From Flavobacterium sp. (GTDB lineage Bacteria > Bacteroidota > Bacteroidia > Flavobacteriales > Flavobacteriaceae): 64,000 bases of DNA. Where the stretch lies: NCBI RefSeq assembly GCF_013823965.1, contig NZ_PNNA01000101.1:1-64000 (forward strand). Reading direction: 5' to 3'. Below the pieces are notes generated by a model, which saw nothing but the letters and a program-made list of their open reading frames with translations, had not been told where the DNA came from and ran no database searches. Both the position numbers and the translations under genes were made by a program. This document shows positions 49,404 to 59,590 of the stretch, one piece after another. Position 1 is the first letter of the stretch. Every line of letters starts with the position of its first letter.

Positions 49404-51209
49404 TTATCTAATGCCATGCATCAATCTTTTGATTACCGGAGACATTACAATGGCGAAGAGGCCGACCACAATAGAAATCAGTGTCAACATCCAAAAGAAA
49501 TAACTCAATCCGTGTTCGTCGGCTATTTTATCGATGTTTTCGCCAAACATTCCCGCTCCTTTCATGCCAATTGCGACTGCAAGATACCAAACTCCAAACA
49601 TAAATGCAATCATTCTAGCGGGGACTAGTTTGCTCACGTTAGACAGTCCCACGGGCGAAATACACAATTCGGCCATTGTATGAAAAAGATAAACCAAAAT
49701 CAGCCAAATCATGCTTGCCGAAGCCGTTTTGGCTCCTGGCGCGATATCATTTGCACCAAAGGCAACGCACGCCATTCCCAAACCAAGCAATCCCATTCCG
49801 ATTCCGTATTTGAAATTGGCGGAAGGATTGTATTTGCTTTCCCACCATTTCGAAAATAATGGCGCCAACGAAATGATGAACAACGAATTTAAAGTGGAGA
49901 ACCATGTCGCGGGAACTTCGGTTAATGGAATGGTTACTTTCTCGATTTTTAAAAACCGCAATGTTTCATCAGACAAGGATAAATAACCGGAGGTATAATA
50001 ATCTTTGGCCAACATCCATAAAGCAATTGTCCAAATGATTACGAAGCTGCTACTTAAAATAAAGGCGGCCAAAGTATATTTCTTGAAAGTTTGTTTGAAT
50101 AATAATGCCAAAACCCATGTTATTATGGTCAAAGGCAAAACGGTAATCAGGGAGTTTACGACTAAAAAAGTCAGGCTCCAATTTCCTTCCAAAACGCGAT
50201 TGGTGTAATCAGCGGCAAAAATGGTTAAACTGTTTGGCGATTGTTCGAATATTGCCCAAAAGAAAATAGTTAAAAAAGCGAAAAAAGTTACCGCCATTAA
50301 TTTTTCCCTAGTAATTTTAGAGTATTGGGTAAATCGGTAAATAAGCAACATAATGAACAAAATCAAAGCCGTGACAATGGCTATATTATTACCGTTTTCG
50401 CCCAAGAATCCAAAAACATCTATTTTTCCGCCTGAAATTTTTGAAACCGGAGCATTCAAAATCCACAGTAATCCCAAGCTGGCCATTATGGCAATTAATC
50501 CCAATTGGATTGGCGTGAACGGATTTCTTTTGTCGCTATCCGATACTTCTATTTTTGCCTTGCTTTCTTTGTTTGGCTTTAAACCAATGTCGCCAAAGAT
50601 GTTTTGGGACAACCAAAATTGCAACATTCCGAAGAACATAAAAATTCCTGCCAATCCAAAACCGTAACTCCAGCCCACTTTTTCGCCTAAATAGCCGCAA
50701 AGCAATATCCCAAAGAAAGCGCCAGCATTCACACCCATATAAAACAGGGTATAAGCACCGTCTTTTTTTTCTGGACGGTCTTTGTACATTTCGGAAATGA
50801 TGGAAACCATGTTGGGTTTAAAGAATCCGTTGCCGAAAACCAGTAAAACCAATCCAAGGTAAATGGAAAATTCTGTTTCAACGGCCATCGAGGCGTGTCC
50901 GAAAGTCATCAAACTGGCTCCAATAACCACAGCCCACCGATACCCGATTTTTTTATCGGCAAAATATCCTCCCATCATCGTGGACAAATAAACCAGTCCC
51001 ACATAAGAACCAAATAGGGAAGAGGCATTTTCGCGACTCCATTCCCAACCTCCGTCCATTGCCGAAGCCGTTAAGAACAAAATGAGCAGGGAGCGCATTC
51101 CGTAGAAGGAGAATCGTTCCCACATTTCGGTAAAAAACAGCACAAATAATCCGGCTGGATGTCCTAAAACGGGGTTCTTGAAAAATTGGTCGGTGGTGTT
51201 TTGAGTCAT
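49404..51209 (-). CDS. POT/PTR family peptide MFS transporter (paralogue 1)
   Basis: 601 aa; LFFTEMWERFSFYGMRSLLILFL; FGNGFFKPNMVSIISEMY; TLFYMGVNAGAFFG; ELCISPVGLSNVSKL. Confidence 0.95.
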   Translation of the reverse strand: MTQNTTDQFFKNPVLGHPAGLFVLFFTEMWERFSFYGMRSLLILFLTASAMDGGWEWSRENASSLFGSYVGLVYLSTMMGGYFADKKIGYRWAVVIGASLMTFGHASMAVETEFSIYLGLVLLVFGNGFFKPNMVSIISEMYKDRPEKKDGAYTLFYMGVNAGAFFGILLCGYLGEKVGWSYGFGLAGIFMFFGMLQFWLSQNIFGDIGLKPNKESKAKIEVSDSDKRNPFTPIQLGLIAIMASLGLLWILNAPVSKISGGKIDVFGFLGENGNNIAIVTALILFIMLLIYRFTQYSKITREKLMAVTFFAFLTIFFWAIFEQSPNSLTIFAADYTNRVLEGNWSLTFLVVNSLITVLPLTIITWVLALLFKQTFKKYTLAAFILSSSFVIIWTIALWMLAKDYYTSGYLSLSDETLRFLKIEKVTIPLTEVPATWFSTLNSLFIISLAPLFSKWWESKYNPSANFKYGIGMGLLGLGMACVAFGANDIAPGAKTASASMIWLILVYLFHTMAELCISPVGLSNVSKLVPARMIAFMFGVWYLAVAIGMKGAGMFGENIDKIADEHGLSYFFWMLTLISIVVGLFAIVMSPVIKRLMHGIR

Positions 51210-51215
51210 GGAATT

Positions 51216-52727
51216 TTATTTTACTTCCTGCATTAATTTTTTTACCAAAGGGGAAATCACTATTAAAATTACTCCTGCAATCAAGGCGTAAATGGCCAGT
51301 TGTTTGTAACCGTCGGCATACACGACCAGTTTTTCGGCATTGGAAGCGTTTTCTGAAGCTCCGGCGATATTGGCACCCAATAATCCGGCGAAATATTGTC
51401 CGTAAGCACTGGCGAGAAACCACATTCCCATCATTACGGCCTGTAATTTGGCAGGCGATAATTTGGTCATGATGGACATTCCTATTGGAGACAAGCATAA
51501 TTCTCCAAAGGTGATTATGAACCATCCAAATGTAAATAAGTCCAACGAAGTAACACCATTGGCATCAGCAAAAAACTTGGTGTAATAAAACACCCAGAAA
51601 CCGCCTGCCAGAAACAAAAATCCCAATCCAAATTTCACAACGGTGTTCGGTTCTATTTTTCTTTTACCCAACCAAAGCCAAACTAAGCCAACCAAAGCCG
51701 CGAAGGCAATCACGAAGAAAGAATTGGCTGAATTGTTCACGCCGTTGGGATCAAGTTTAACGCCAAGAACTGTATTGTCTAGATTGCTTGCCGCAAATAA
51801 ACTCAATGAGCCACCACTTTGTTCGAAAAAAGCCCAAAATACAATGGAAAACAGAATGAAAACCAGGGCAGCAATTAGTTTTTTATTTTCTTTGATAGAG
51901 AAATTTTTCATTTCATAAAGTAAATACAGCAAGGAACATGGCCCGATGATGTACATGAACATATCGGTATATCCAGAATTGGAAACCAAAAGGATTACCA
52001 TCGGAACAACAAGTATTGATCCTATGTAAGTGCTGTATTCGTATTTTTTTCTTTTTGAATTTTCTATGTCCAATAAAGGAGAAAGCCCAATTTCTCCAAG
52101 CGATTTTTGGGTTTGAACGAATGTCAATAAACTTATGATCATCACAACCGATGCAAATCCGAAAGCAAAATTCCAACGCAAATGTTCAGGAATTACGGAA
52201 GAAAGCATGTTTCCATTGGCAACGGCAATACACAAATAACCTCCAATTAAAGCGCCTAGATTAACTCCTGCATAGAACAATGAAAATCCGGCATCTCTTC
52301 GATTGTCGTCATCTTTGTAGAGTTTTCCAACCATTGTCGAAATATTGGGCTTGAAAAAACCGGTTCCTATTATGGTAAAACTAATTCCGAAAAAGAAGAA
52401 TTGTTTAGGGTCGATTGCCAAGATTACGCTTCCCACAATCATTAGAAGTCCTCCCCAAAAAAGGGATTTTCGATAACCTAAAATCTTGTCGGCAAATAAA
52501 CCTCCAATAAATGTAAATGCATAAACAAAAGCCTGTGTCGCTCCGTATTGCAAGTTAGCCACTTCGTCGTTCATCATCAACTGGTTTACCATAAAAATAA
52601 CCAGCATTCCGCGCATTCCATAGAAACTGAAACGTTCCCACATTTCGCTGAAGAATAAGTACCACAATTGTTTGGGGTACTTGCCTTTGAAGTTTTGTAT
52701 TTGTTCTAAAGTTAATTTGGTTTCCAT
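51216..52727 (-). CDS. POT/PTR family peptide MFS transporter (paralogue 2)
   Basis: 503 aa; FFSEMWERFSFYGMRGMLVIFMV; IGTGFFKPNISTMVGKLY; SLFYAGVNLGALIGGYL; ELCLSPIGMSIMTKL. Confidence 0.95.
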   Translation of the reverse strand: METKLTLEQIQNFKGKYPKQLWYLFFSEMWERFSFYGMRGMLVIFMVNQLMMNDEVANLQYGATQAFVYAFTFIGGLFADKILGYRKSLFWGGLLMIVGSVILAIDPKQFFFFGISFTIIGTGFFKPNISTMVGKLYKDDDNRRDAGFSLFYAGVNLGALIGGYLCIAVANGNMLSSVIPEHLRWNFAFGFASVVMIISLLTFVQTQKSLGEIGLSPLLDIENSKRKKYEYSTYIGSILVVPMVILLVSNSGYTDMFMYIIGPCSLLYLLYEMKNFSIKENKKLIAALVFILFSIVFWAFFEQSGGSLSLFAASNLDNTVLGVKLDPNGVNNSANSFFVIAFAALVGLVWLWLGKRKIEPNTVVKFGLGFLFLAGGFWVFYYTKFFADANGVTSLDLFTFGWFIITFGELCLSPIGMSIMTKLSPAKLQAVMMGMWFLASAYGQYFAGLLGANIAGASENASNAEKLVVYADGYKQLAIYALIAGVILIVISPLVKKLMQEVK

Positions 52728-52731
52728 AATT

Positions 52732-54390
52732 TTAATTGATTCCTTTTTCTTTCATTACTTTGTTCAGGTTTTTTACCAAGGCAAACATAATCAACGTGGC
52801 CAACATCAATAAACCAAAATTCACCCAAAAAAAGTTGGCTTTGTCATCATAAGTGTCCCACAAACTGGCCAAGACTCCGCTTAATTTATTTCCGATAGAC
52901 GTCGATAAAAACCAACCGCCCATCATCAAGGCCGTGATATTTTTTGGACTTAACTTGGAAACTACCGACAATCCCATTGGACTCAGGAATAATTCTCCAA
53001 TGGTAATCACGCCATAATTGGCCACTAACCACCACACGGAAACTTTTTCGGTGCCGTTATTTCCTATATGGACTGCGGCAATCATCACTAAAACGGATAG
53101 GGCAGAGATTAATAGTCCGAAGGCAATTTTTGTGGGCGTTGAAGGTTCTTTCTTTCGGCTTCTTAAAAAGGTGAAGAATGCCACGACCAATGGTGTCAAC
53201 AAAATAACCCAACCCGGATTGATGGATTGGCTTAAATTGGCAGACCAAGTAAATATTTTATTTTCTTCTTTGGGCAATTTATCTTTGGCCACATTTCTGA
53301 AATACAAAGGATAATCGACCACTTTTGTTACTTTTCCATCTTTTTTCTGAATGCGAAAAGCAGAGTCGTATAAAGCCACAGAGTCTTTTTTATAGGTTAA
53401 AGTATCGGTAAGAACAAGCTTTGAACCTATCTGTTGTGCCGTTCCGGTCAATTCCCTGTCGGTGTATTTATCGCCCCAATTGTTTAGTGCGGAACCATTT
53501 AATTTGAATACAGCCCAGAACAAAATCACGACGGCAAAAATGGACAATAAAGCGCCTATTGGTCGTTTGTCTTCCACTTTGGCCTTGAAATAAAGGCTTC
53601 CGTAAAAGAAAATGATTGGAATACATGCAAAGACGAAAGCATCGGTGCTGTCAGAACCAAAAATCGAACTGTCGAGGTTGGCATCTGAAGTGACTCCTTT
53701 TAAAAGCCAACCGATTACACCGAAAATAACCGATGGCAACAAGATGAAAAGCACAATTTTATAAAAAGGCATGTCTCCTTCTTGTACTCCTTTTTTCTCT
53801 GTTTTGTCGCCATAATGTTTGGTTCCAATCAAGAATACGATTACGCCTATAAACATTCCCACACCAGCAGCCATAAAGGCTTCCTGCCAGCCAAAAAGAA
53901 TTTTCAGGGCAGCACCAAAGAAATTGCAAATAAAAGCTCCAACATTTATTCCCATGTAGAAAATGTTGTAGCCTTCGTCTTTCTTGTCTTTGTATTGCTC
54001 GTCGTTGTAGAAATTACCCAGTAATGTCGAAATGTTTGGTTTGAAAAATCCATTGCCCACAATCACCAAAGTCATGGCCGTGTAAAGCATTGGCAAACTG
54101 TGAATTCCCATCATCATATAACCCACACCCATCATCAATCCTCCAATAACGATGGATTTTCGATAGCCTAAATACCTGTCGGCAACTAAACCGCCTATGA
54201 AAGGCGTCAAGAACACCAAGGCGATGAAAGTTCCATACAAATCAGAGGCTTCCTTTTCCGTCATGGCAAAACCAGCCTCGACATCTTTCAGGTATAGCGT
54301 AAAAATACCAATCATTAAATAATAGCCAAAACGTTCCCACATTTCGGACAAAAATAAATAAGGCAATGCTTTAGGGTGATTTTTCCACAT
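52732..54390 (-). CDS. POT/PTR family peptide MFS transporter (paralogue 3)
   Basis: 552 aa; LFLSEMWERFGYYLMIGIFTLYL; VGNGFFKPNISTLLGNFY; NIFYMGINVGAFICNFFG; ELFLSPMGLSVVSKL. Confidence 0.95.
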   Translation of the reverse strand: MWKNHPKALPYLFLSEMWERFGYYLMIGIFTLYLKDVEAGFAMTEKEASDLYGTFIALVFLTPFIGGLVADRYLGYRKSIVIGGLMMGVGYMMMGIHSLPMLYTAMTLVIVGNGFFKPNISTLLGNFYNDEQYKDKKDEGYNIFYMGINVGAFICNFFGAALKILFGWQEAFMAAGVGMFIGVIVFLIGTKHYGDKTEKKGVQEGDMPFYKIVLFILLPSVIFGVIGWLLKGVTSDANLDSSIFGSDSTDAFVFACIPIIFFYGSLYFKAKVEDKRPIGALLSIFAVVILFWAVFKLNGSALNNWGDKYTDRELTGTAQQIGSKLVLTDTLTYKKDSVALYDSAFRIQKKDGKVTKVVDYPLYFRNVAKDKLPKEENKIFTWSANLSQSINPGWVILLTPLVVAFFTFLRSRKKEPSTPTKIAFGLLISALSVLVMIAAVHIGNNGTEKVSVWWLVANYGVITIGELFLSPMGLSVVSKLSPKNITALMMGGWFLSTSIGNKLSGVLASLWDTYDDKANFFWVNFGLLMLATLIMFALVKNLNKVMKEKGIN

Positions 54391-54465
54391 AATGAATCGT
54401 ATTAAAAAACAAACCTACAGGGAATTCTTGTAGGTTTGAAAGAGATATAAAATAGGTTAAAAATA

Positions 54466-56142
54466 TTATCGAATGCCGTGCATCATTTTTTTCAAGAAAG
54501 GAGTCAATGCAAACAAAATTATGGATGCAATTCCTGTCAAAACAACAAAAACCATAAAGAATTCGAAGAGATTGTGAATTTCAAATCCCGCAAAAATGGG
54601 GTTGTGATCGCTAATTTGATTGGCTGCCAATAATTTTAATTGTTCAGCAGTAGGAGTGATTGTCTTGTCTAAAACGCCTTGCAAATCAATGCCAAGTTCT
54701 TTGGCTTTAACAAATTTATCGCCTGTAGCCGGCATAATGGAACCTAAAGTTCCCGCTAAAGCATAACCAGAAGCATTGGACAAAAAGAAAACTCCGTACA
54801 ATAAGGAAGAAAAACGTTTTGGAGATAATTTTCCAACCAATGACAAGCCTATTGGCGACAAGCACAATTCAGCACAAGTTTGGATTAGATACAAAAGAAT
54901 CAACCATTTGATGGCCAGCAATCCGCTGTTTCCTAAATCTTTTACGTTGTGGGCAATAATGAAATAACTCAACGCAATCAAAGCCAAGCCAAAAGCTTGT
55001 TTCATAGGCGAAATAGGTTCACTGTCCTTGCTTCTCAAATAATCCCAAAGCATGCTAAATGGAATAGCAAAAGCAACTACAAACAATCCATTAAAAATTT
55101 GAACCATTGACGGCGGCATGTTCCATCCAAAGAAATTTCTGTCCGTTTGGTTATCCGCGATAAAAGTCAATGAAGAACCTGCTTGTTCGAAAGCTGCCCA
55201 AAAGAATATGATGAAGAAAGCAACAATGTAAATTACAAATATTCGGTCTCGCTCAATTTTAGTCAATGATGAATCAGAAACAATTAATCCTGCCAATGTT
55301 AAACCACTGGAATAAATCAAGGTGTAAATTAAATTTTGATCAAAAACAAAATGGATTATCGCTCCCAATACCAAGAACATGATTCCGGCAATTATCAATG
55401 CTTTTTGAGAAAAAACCGCTTTTTGAGATTCACCTTCTTCAAAATCCGACGAATCATTTTTAGATGGCAATCCACCAAGAGGTCTTCCTTCCGGAGTGAC
55501 AACATATTTATTTTTCAAAACATAAAAAATGGCTGTTCCAATAAGCATTGCTACTGATGCTGCCAAAAATCCCCATTTGAATGCGTGAATATCGCGAATT
55601 CCTTCAGCATCTTTAACATCTCCAACAATTGGACAAATTAATTGACCCAAGAAAGCACCTAAATTAATTCCCATATAGAAAATGGTGAAAGCAGTATCGA
55701 GTTTGCTTTTTTCTTGTTTAGGGTACAAACTTCCCACCATACTGGAAATATTGGGTTTGAAAAATCCGTTTCCAAAAATGATGATTCCCAAAGCAGACCA
55801 CATCAAGGCATTGGCGAGACTTAAATTTGTTCCGAAAACACTGGCGCTGGTAAACAATAAAAATTGCCCAATGGCCATCATCAAGCCGCCCAATAAAATA
55901 CAGTTTCTGTTTCCAAAGAAACGATCGGCAATAAAGCCTCCCAACATCGGGGTCAAGTAACAAAGTCCCAGAAAACCTCCATAAATCAAGGAAGCATCTT
56001 CCTCTTTCATCATTAATGAATTGACAAGGAACAATGTCAAGATGGCCCGCATTCCGTAGAAGTTGAAACGTTCCCACATTTCTGTTCCAAATAACACCCA
56101 AAGTCCTTTTGGATGTGCTGTTTTTACTGCTGCTTCACTCAT
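54466..56142 (-). CDS. POT/PTR family peptide MFS transporter (paralogue 4)
   Basis: 558 aa; LFGTEMWERFNFYGMRAILTLFLV; FGNGFFKPNISSMVGSLY; TIFYMGINLGAFLGQLI; ELCLSPIGLSLVGKL. Confidence 0.95.
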   Translation of the reverse strand: MSEAAVKTAHPKGLWVLFGTEMWERFNFYGMRAILTLFLVNSLMMKEEDASLIYGGFLGLCYLTPMLGGFIADRFFGNRNCILLGGLMMAIGQFLLFTSASVFGTNLSLANALMWSALGIIIFGNGFFKPNISSMVGSLYPKQEKSKLDTAFTIFYMGINLGAFLGQLICPIVGDVKDAEGIRDIHAFKWGFLAASVAMLIGTAIFYVLKNKYVVTPEGRPLGGLPSKNDSSDFEEGESQKAVFSQKALIIAGIMFLVLGAIIHFVFDQNLIYTLIYSSGLTLAGLIVSDSSLTKIERDRIFVIYIVAFFIIFFWAAFEQAGSSLTFIADNQTDRNFFGWNMPPSMVQIFNGLFVVAFAIPFSMLWDYLRSKDSEPISPMKQAFGLALIALSYFIIAHNVKDLGNSGLLAIKWLILLYLIQTCAELCLSPIGLSLVGKLSPKRFSSLLYGVFFLSNASGYALAGTLGSIMPATGDKFVKAKELGIDLQGVLDKTITPTAEQLKLLAANQISDHNPIFAGFEIHNLFEFFMVFVVLTGIASIILFALTPFLKKMMHGIR

Positions 56143-56217
56143 TTTTTTATTTTGGTTAAGGTTATTGATGTAAATTATTTTTGTTTTAGATTAGTCATCA
56201 CGCGATTTGATGATGTT

Positions 56218-58392
56218 TTACAAATTATCATGGATAAAAGTAGTCATTTTATTGTACAATTGAATTCTGGTTTTTCCGCCAAAAATTCCGTGATTTTTAT
56301 CGGGATAAATTTGGGAATCAAATTGTTTGTTGGCTTGAATTAAGGCTTCCATCATTTGCATCGAATTTTGTACATGAACATTGTCGTCAGCCGATCCGTG
56401 GATCAACAAAAATTTTCCTTTGAGTTTGTCGACAAAATTGATTGGAGAATTATCGTCATAACCATTCGGGTTTTCTTGCGGCGTTTGCATGTATCTTTCG
56501 GTGTAAACGCTGTCATAAAAACGCCAATTGGTTACCGGAGCAACGGCAATCGCCATTTTGAAAACGTCATTCCCTTTCAAAATACAATTGCTGGACATGA
56601 ATCCGCCATACGACCAACCCCAAATTCCAATTCTGGATTTATCTACATAAGGGTAGTTTCCAATGACTTTGGCGGCATCAATCTGGTCTTCGACCTCGTA
56701 TTTTCCGAGTTGGTTTTGTGTTATTTTTTTGAAATTGGCGCCTTTGAAACCGGTTCCTCTTCCGTCAACGCAAGCCACAATGTAGCCTTGTTGGGTTAGC
56801 ATCATAAACCAATATTCATTCGAACTTCCCCATTGATTTGCGACTTGTTGTGAGCCGGGTCCTGAATATTGAATCATGAAAACAGGATATTTTTTGGAGG
56901 CATCAAAATTCTTCGGTTTCATAATCCAGGCATTTAGCTCATTTCCTTTTTCTGTTTTTAGCACGAAAAATTCTTTTTGAGGCAATTCGTAGGATTTCAA
57001 TTTTGAAGCGAGGGTTTGGTTGTTTTCTATGACTTGAACTTGTTTTCCTGTTTTGGACTCGTTCAAAGTATAAGTCGTTGGCTGGGAAGCCGTCGAAAAG
57101 GAGTTGATGAAATATTGAAAATTGGGGCTGAAAGTGGCTGAATTGGTTCCCGTATTCTGGGACAACTTGACTTTGTTTTTCCCGTCGAGGTTAATTTTGT
57201 AAATCCCCCTGTTGATGGAACCGTTTTCTACCGATTGATAAAAAATAGTTTTGGTTTTCTCGTCAAAACCGTAATATTTTGTCACTTCCCAATTGCCTTT
57301 CGTTACTTGATTTCTCAATTTTCCGGTTTTGTCATACAAATAAATGTGGTTGAAACCGTCTTTTTCAGAAGTCCAAATAAAACTGTTGTCTTTCAGGAAA
57401 GTTAAATTGTCAGTGTCGATAAAATCGATATACGATTTGTCTTTTTCATTCAGAGCCACCTTTGTTGCCGCAGTTGTTCCGTCAACAAACAACAAGTCCA
57501 AATTGTCCTGATGGCGATTCAGTATTTTTGCAGATAAAACATTGGCGTCGTTTGTCCATTTTATCCTTGGAATATAAAAATCATTGTATTGGCGCAAATC
57601 TACATTCTTAGTGGATTTTGTTTCCACGTCGTATAAGTGTAAAGACACCAATGCGTTCTTTTCGCCAGCTTTCGGATACTTGAAAGTTTCTATTTTTGGA
57701 TACAAATCTTTTGCAAATACCGACATCGAAAACTCTGGAACCTGGCTTTCGTCAAATCGAATGAAGGCTATTTTTTTGCTGTCTTTGCTCCAGTCGAAGG
57801 CTCTTACAAAGGCAAATTCTTCTTCATAAACCCAATCCGTGATACCATTGATTATGGTGTTTTTGCTTCCGTCGGTGGTGATTTGGGTGTTAGATTGAGA
57901 AATGATGTCATAGATGAAAAGATTGTTTCCTTTGGCGTAAGCTATTTTTTTTCCATCAGGCGAGAAAGTAGGCTCTTGCACTTGTTCGAGAATCTTGCTC
58001 AGGTCCTTGGTTTCGATATTGTAGAGGAAATAATCGGCTGTAAAGGAATGTCTGTAAATAGAATTTGTATTATTGGCAATCAAAATCATTTTTTCGTCTG
58101 AACTGAAAGAATAACTTTGAATTCCACCGGTCAACTTGGGCTGATTTTTAGTATCGATTAAAGTGGAGACTTTTTTCAAGGTTGCAAAATCGAATAAATC
58201 AATTTGCGTGTTTCTTGAAGTTCGATCATAATTCAAGACGGTATATTGGTTGGTGTTTTGCATGGACTGGAGTTTGTCCATTCCTTTGGCACTAAATTCA
58301 CCATTAAAAATGGCTTCAACAGTGATTTTTTGTTGTCCAAAAACGCACAAACCCAACAATAAAAACAAGAAGGTAATTCTATTCAAATGCAT
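56218..58392 (-). CDS. S9 family peptidase, dipeptidyl-peptidase IV-like
   Basis: 724 aa; N-terminal beta-propeller (TDWVYEEEFAFVRAFDWSKDSKKIAFIRFDE); GIWGWSYGGFMSS nucleophile; HGSADDNVHVQNSMQM; YPDKNHGI. Confidence 0.96.
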   Translation of the reverse strand: MHLNRITFLFLLLGLCVFGQQKITVEAIFNGEFSAKGMDKLQSMQNTNQYTVLNYDRTSRNTQIDLFDFATLKKVSTLIDTKNQPKLTGGIQSYSFSSDEKMILIANNTNSIYRHSFTADYFLYNIETKDLSKILEQVQEPTFSPDGKKIAYAKGNNLFIYDIISQSNTQITTDGSKNTIINGITDWVYEEEFAFVRAFDWSKDSKKIAFIRFDESQVPEFSMSVFAKDLYPKIETFKYPKAGEKNALVSLHLYDVETKSTKNVDLRQYNDFYIPRIKWTNDANVLSAKILNRHQDNLDLLFVDGTTAATKVALNEKDKSYIDFIDTDNLTFLKDNSFIWTSEKDGFNHIYLYDKTGKLRNQVTKGNWEVTKYYGFDEKTKTIFYQSVENGSINRGIYKINLDGKNKVKLSQNTGTNSATFSPNFQYFINSFSTASQPTTYTLNESKTGKQVQVIENNQTLASKLKSYELPQKEFFVLKTEKGNELNAWIMKPKNFDASKKYPVFMIQYSGPGSQQVANQWGSSNEYWFMMLTQQGYIVACVDGRGTGFKGANFKKITQNQLGKYEVEDQIDAAKVIGNYPYVDKSRIGIWGWSYGGFMSSNCILKGNDVFKMAIAVAPVTNWRFYDSVYTERYMQTPQENPNGYDDNSPINFVDKLKGKFLLIHGSADDNVHVQNSMQMMEALIQANKQFDSQIYPDKNHGIFGGKTRIQLYNKMTTFIHDNL

Positions 58393-58518
58393 AAAATTTA
58401 GTTTGATATAATAACTGCCAATTTTAGTGAAAATTTTGCAATTATTTCACGTTTTGAGTGTTAAATGTTAAAAATATATTGGATAAATTTCCTTAAAAAA
58501 GTGAGTATGATGGAAATA

Positions 58519-58568
58519 AAAAGCCGCGAAGACCCCAAAAATTTAATTGTGAGGCATTCACGGCTTTT
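58519..58568 (-). terminator. Long imperfect hairpin downstream of accD on the minus strand; possible second terminator
   Basis: AAAAGCCGCGAA ... TTCACGGCTTTT, 12-bp arms with one mismatch, U-run on the minus strand. Confidence 0.45.
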
Positions 58569-58639
58569 CTTGGCTTGTAATCCAAGAAACAAATTTATAA
58601 TTTTTGCTTTTTTTTGATGCTTTTTTAGAATGAGATATC

Positions 58640-58667
58640 AAAAAAAAATCCCGATTATCTCGGGATT
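58640..58667 (-). terminator. Rho-independent terminator of accD
   Basis: AATCCCGA-ttatc-TCGGGATT with A-run at 58640-58648 (U-run on minus strand), immediately after the accD stop. Confidence 0.88.
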
Positions 58668-58671
58668 TTAA

Positions 58672-59526
58672 TTATCTGATATTGTTATTCTGTATCAAAT
58701 CTATATACAAATTGATGGAATCTTTCAACTCTTTTCGAGGAGTGATAAAGTCCAGAAAACCGTGTTCAAGTACAAATTCGGCAGTTTGAAAACCTTCGGG
58801 CAAATCTTTGCCTGTAGTGTCTTTTACGACTCTAGGACCTGCAAAACCAATTAATGCGCCCGGTTCAGAAATGTTGATGTCTCCAAGCATGGCATATGAA
58901 GCTGTTGTTCCTCCAGTTGTAGGATCAGTACATAAAGAAATGTAAGGAATTTTTGCATCGGCCAATTGGGCTAATTTAGCGGACGTTTTTGCCAATTGCA
59001 TTAATGAATAAGCAGCTTCCATCATTCTGGCTCCACCTGATTTGGAAATCATTACAAAAGGAACGTTGTTGTTGATGGAATAATCAATGGCACGAGAAAT
59101 TTTTTCTCCTACAACTGCACCAATGGATCCGCCAATGAAAGCAAAATCCATACAGCAAACTACCAAGTCTTTTCCTTTTGATTTTCCAACGCCTGTACGA
59201 ACCGCATCTTTCAATTTGGTTTTAGCCATGACGTCTTTCAAACGGTCTGAATATTTTTTGGTGTCCACAAACTGCAAAGGGTCTTTTGAAGTCATTTTTG
59301 CGTCTAATTCAATGAATTCATTGTTGTCAAACAATATTTCAAAATATTCGGCGCTGCCTATTCTCACGTGAAAACCATCTTCTGGGCTAACCCAAAGATT
59401 TCGCGCTAATTCTTCGGCATCAATAACTTTTCCGGTAGGTGATTTGTACCAAAGTCCTTTTGGGACATCCATTTTGTCTTCGGTAGCTGTCGTAATTCCT
59501 TTTGCTGTTCTTTTAAACCAAGCCAT
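58672..59526 (-). CDS. accD: Acetyl-CoA carboxylase carboxyltransferase subunit beta
   Basis: [91 protein letters not shown]. Confidence 0.97.
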   Translation of the reverse strand: MAWFKRTAKGITTATEDKMDVPKGLWYKSPTGKVIDAEELARNLWVSPEDGFHVRIGSAEYFEILFDNNEFIELDAKMTSKDPLQFVDTKKYSDRLKDVMAKTKLKDAVRTGVGKSKGKDLVVCCMDFAFIGGSIGAVVGEKISRAIDYSINNNVPFVMISKSGGARMMEAAYSLMQLAKTSAKLAQLADAKIPYISLCTDPTTGGTTASYAMLGDINISEPGALIGFAGPRVVKDTTGKDLPEGFQTAEFVLEHGFLDFITPRKELKDSINLYIDLIQNNNIR

Positions 59527-59543
59527 ATATTTAATGGATAATG

Positions 59544-59581
59544 GATAATTGACAATGGATTATTATTAATTGTCAATTATC
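59544..59581. repeat. Perfect 13-bp inverted repeat in accD/fbaA intergenic region
   Basis: GATAATTGACAAT (59544-59556), 12-nt loop, ATTGTCAATTATC (59569-59581). Confidence 0.85.
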
Positions 59582-59590
59582 AATTGTTAA

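Noticed and set aside
49363-49404. N-terminal extension of the thioredoxin gene in the ORF track
   Set aside because: Would overlap the POT stop codon; the start at 49362 gives a clean signal peptide MRKTFITLLVVMASFAVQA.
50953-51525. 190-aa minus-strand ORF spanning the junction of two POT genes
   Set aside because: Out-of-frame overlap of two strongly supported transporter genes; R/H/C-rich shadow composition.
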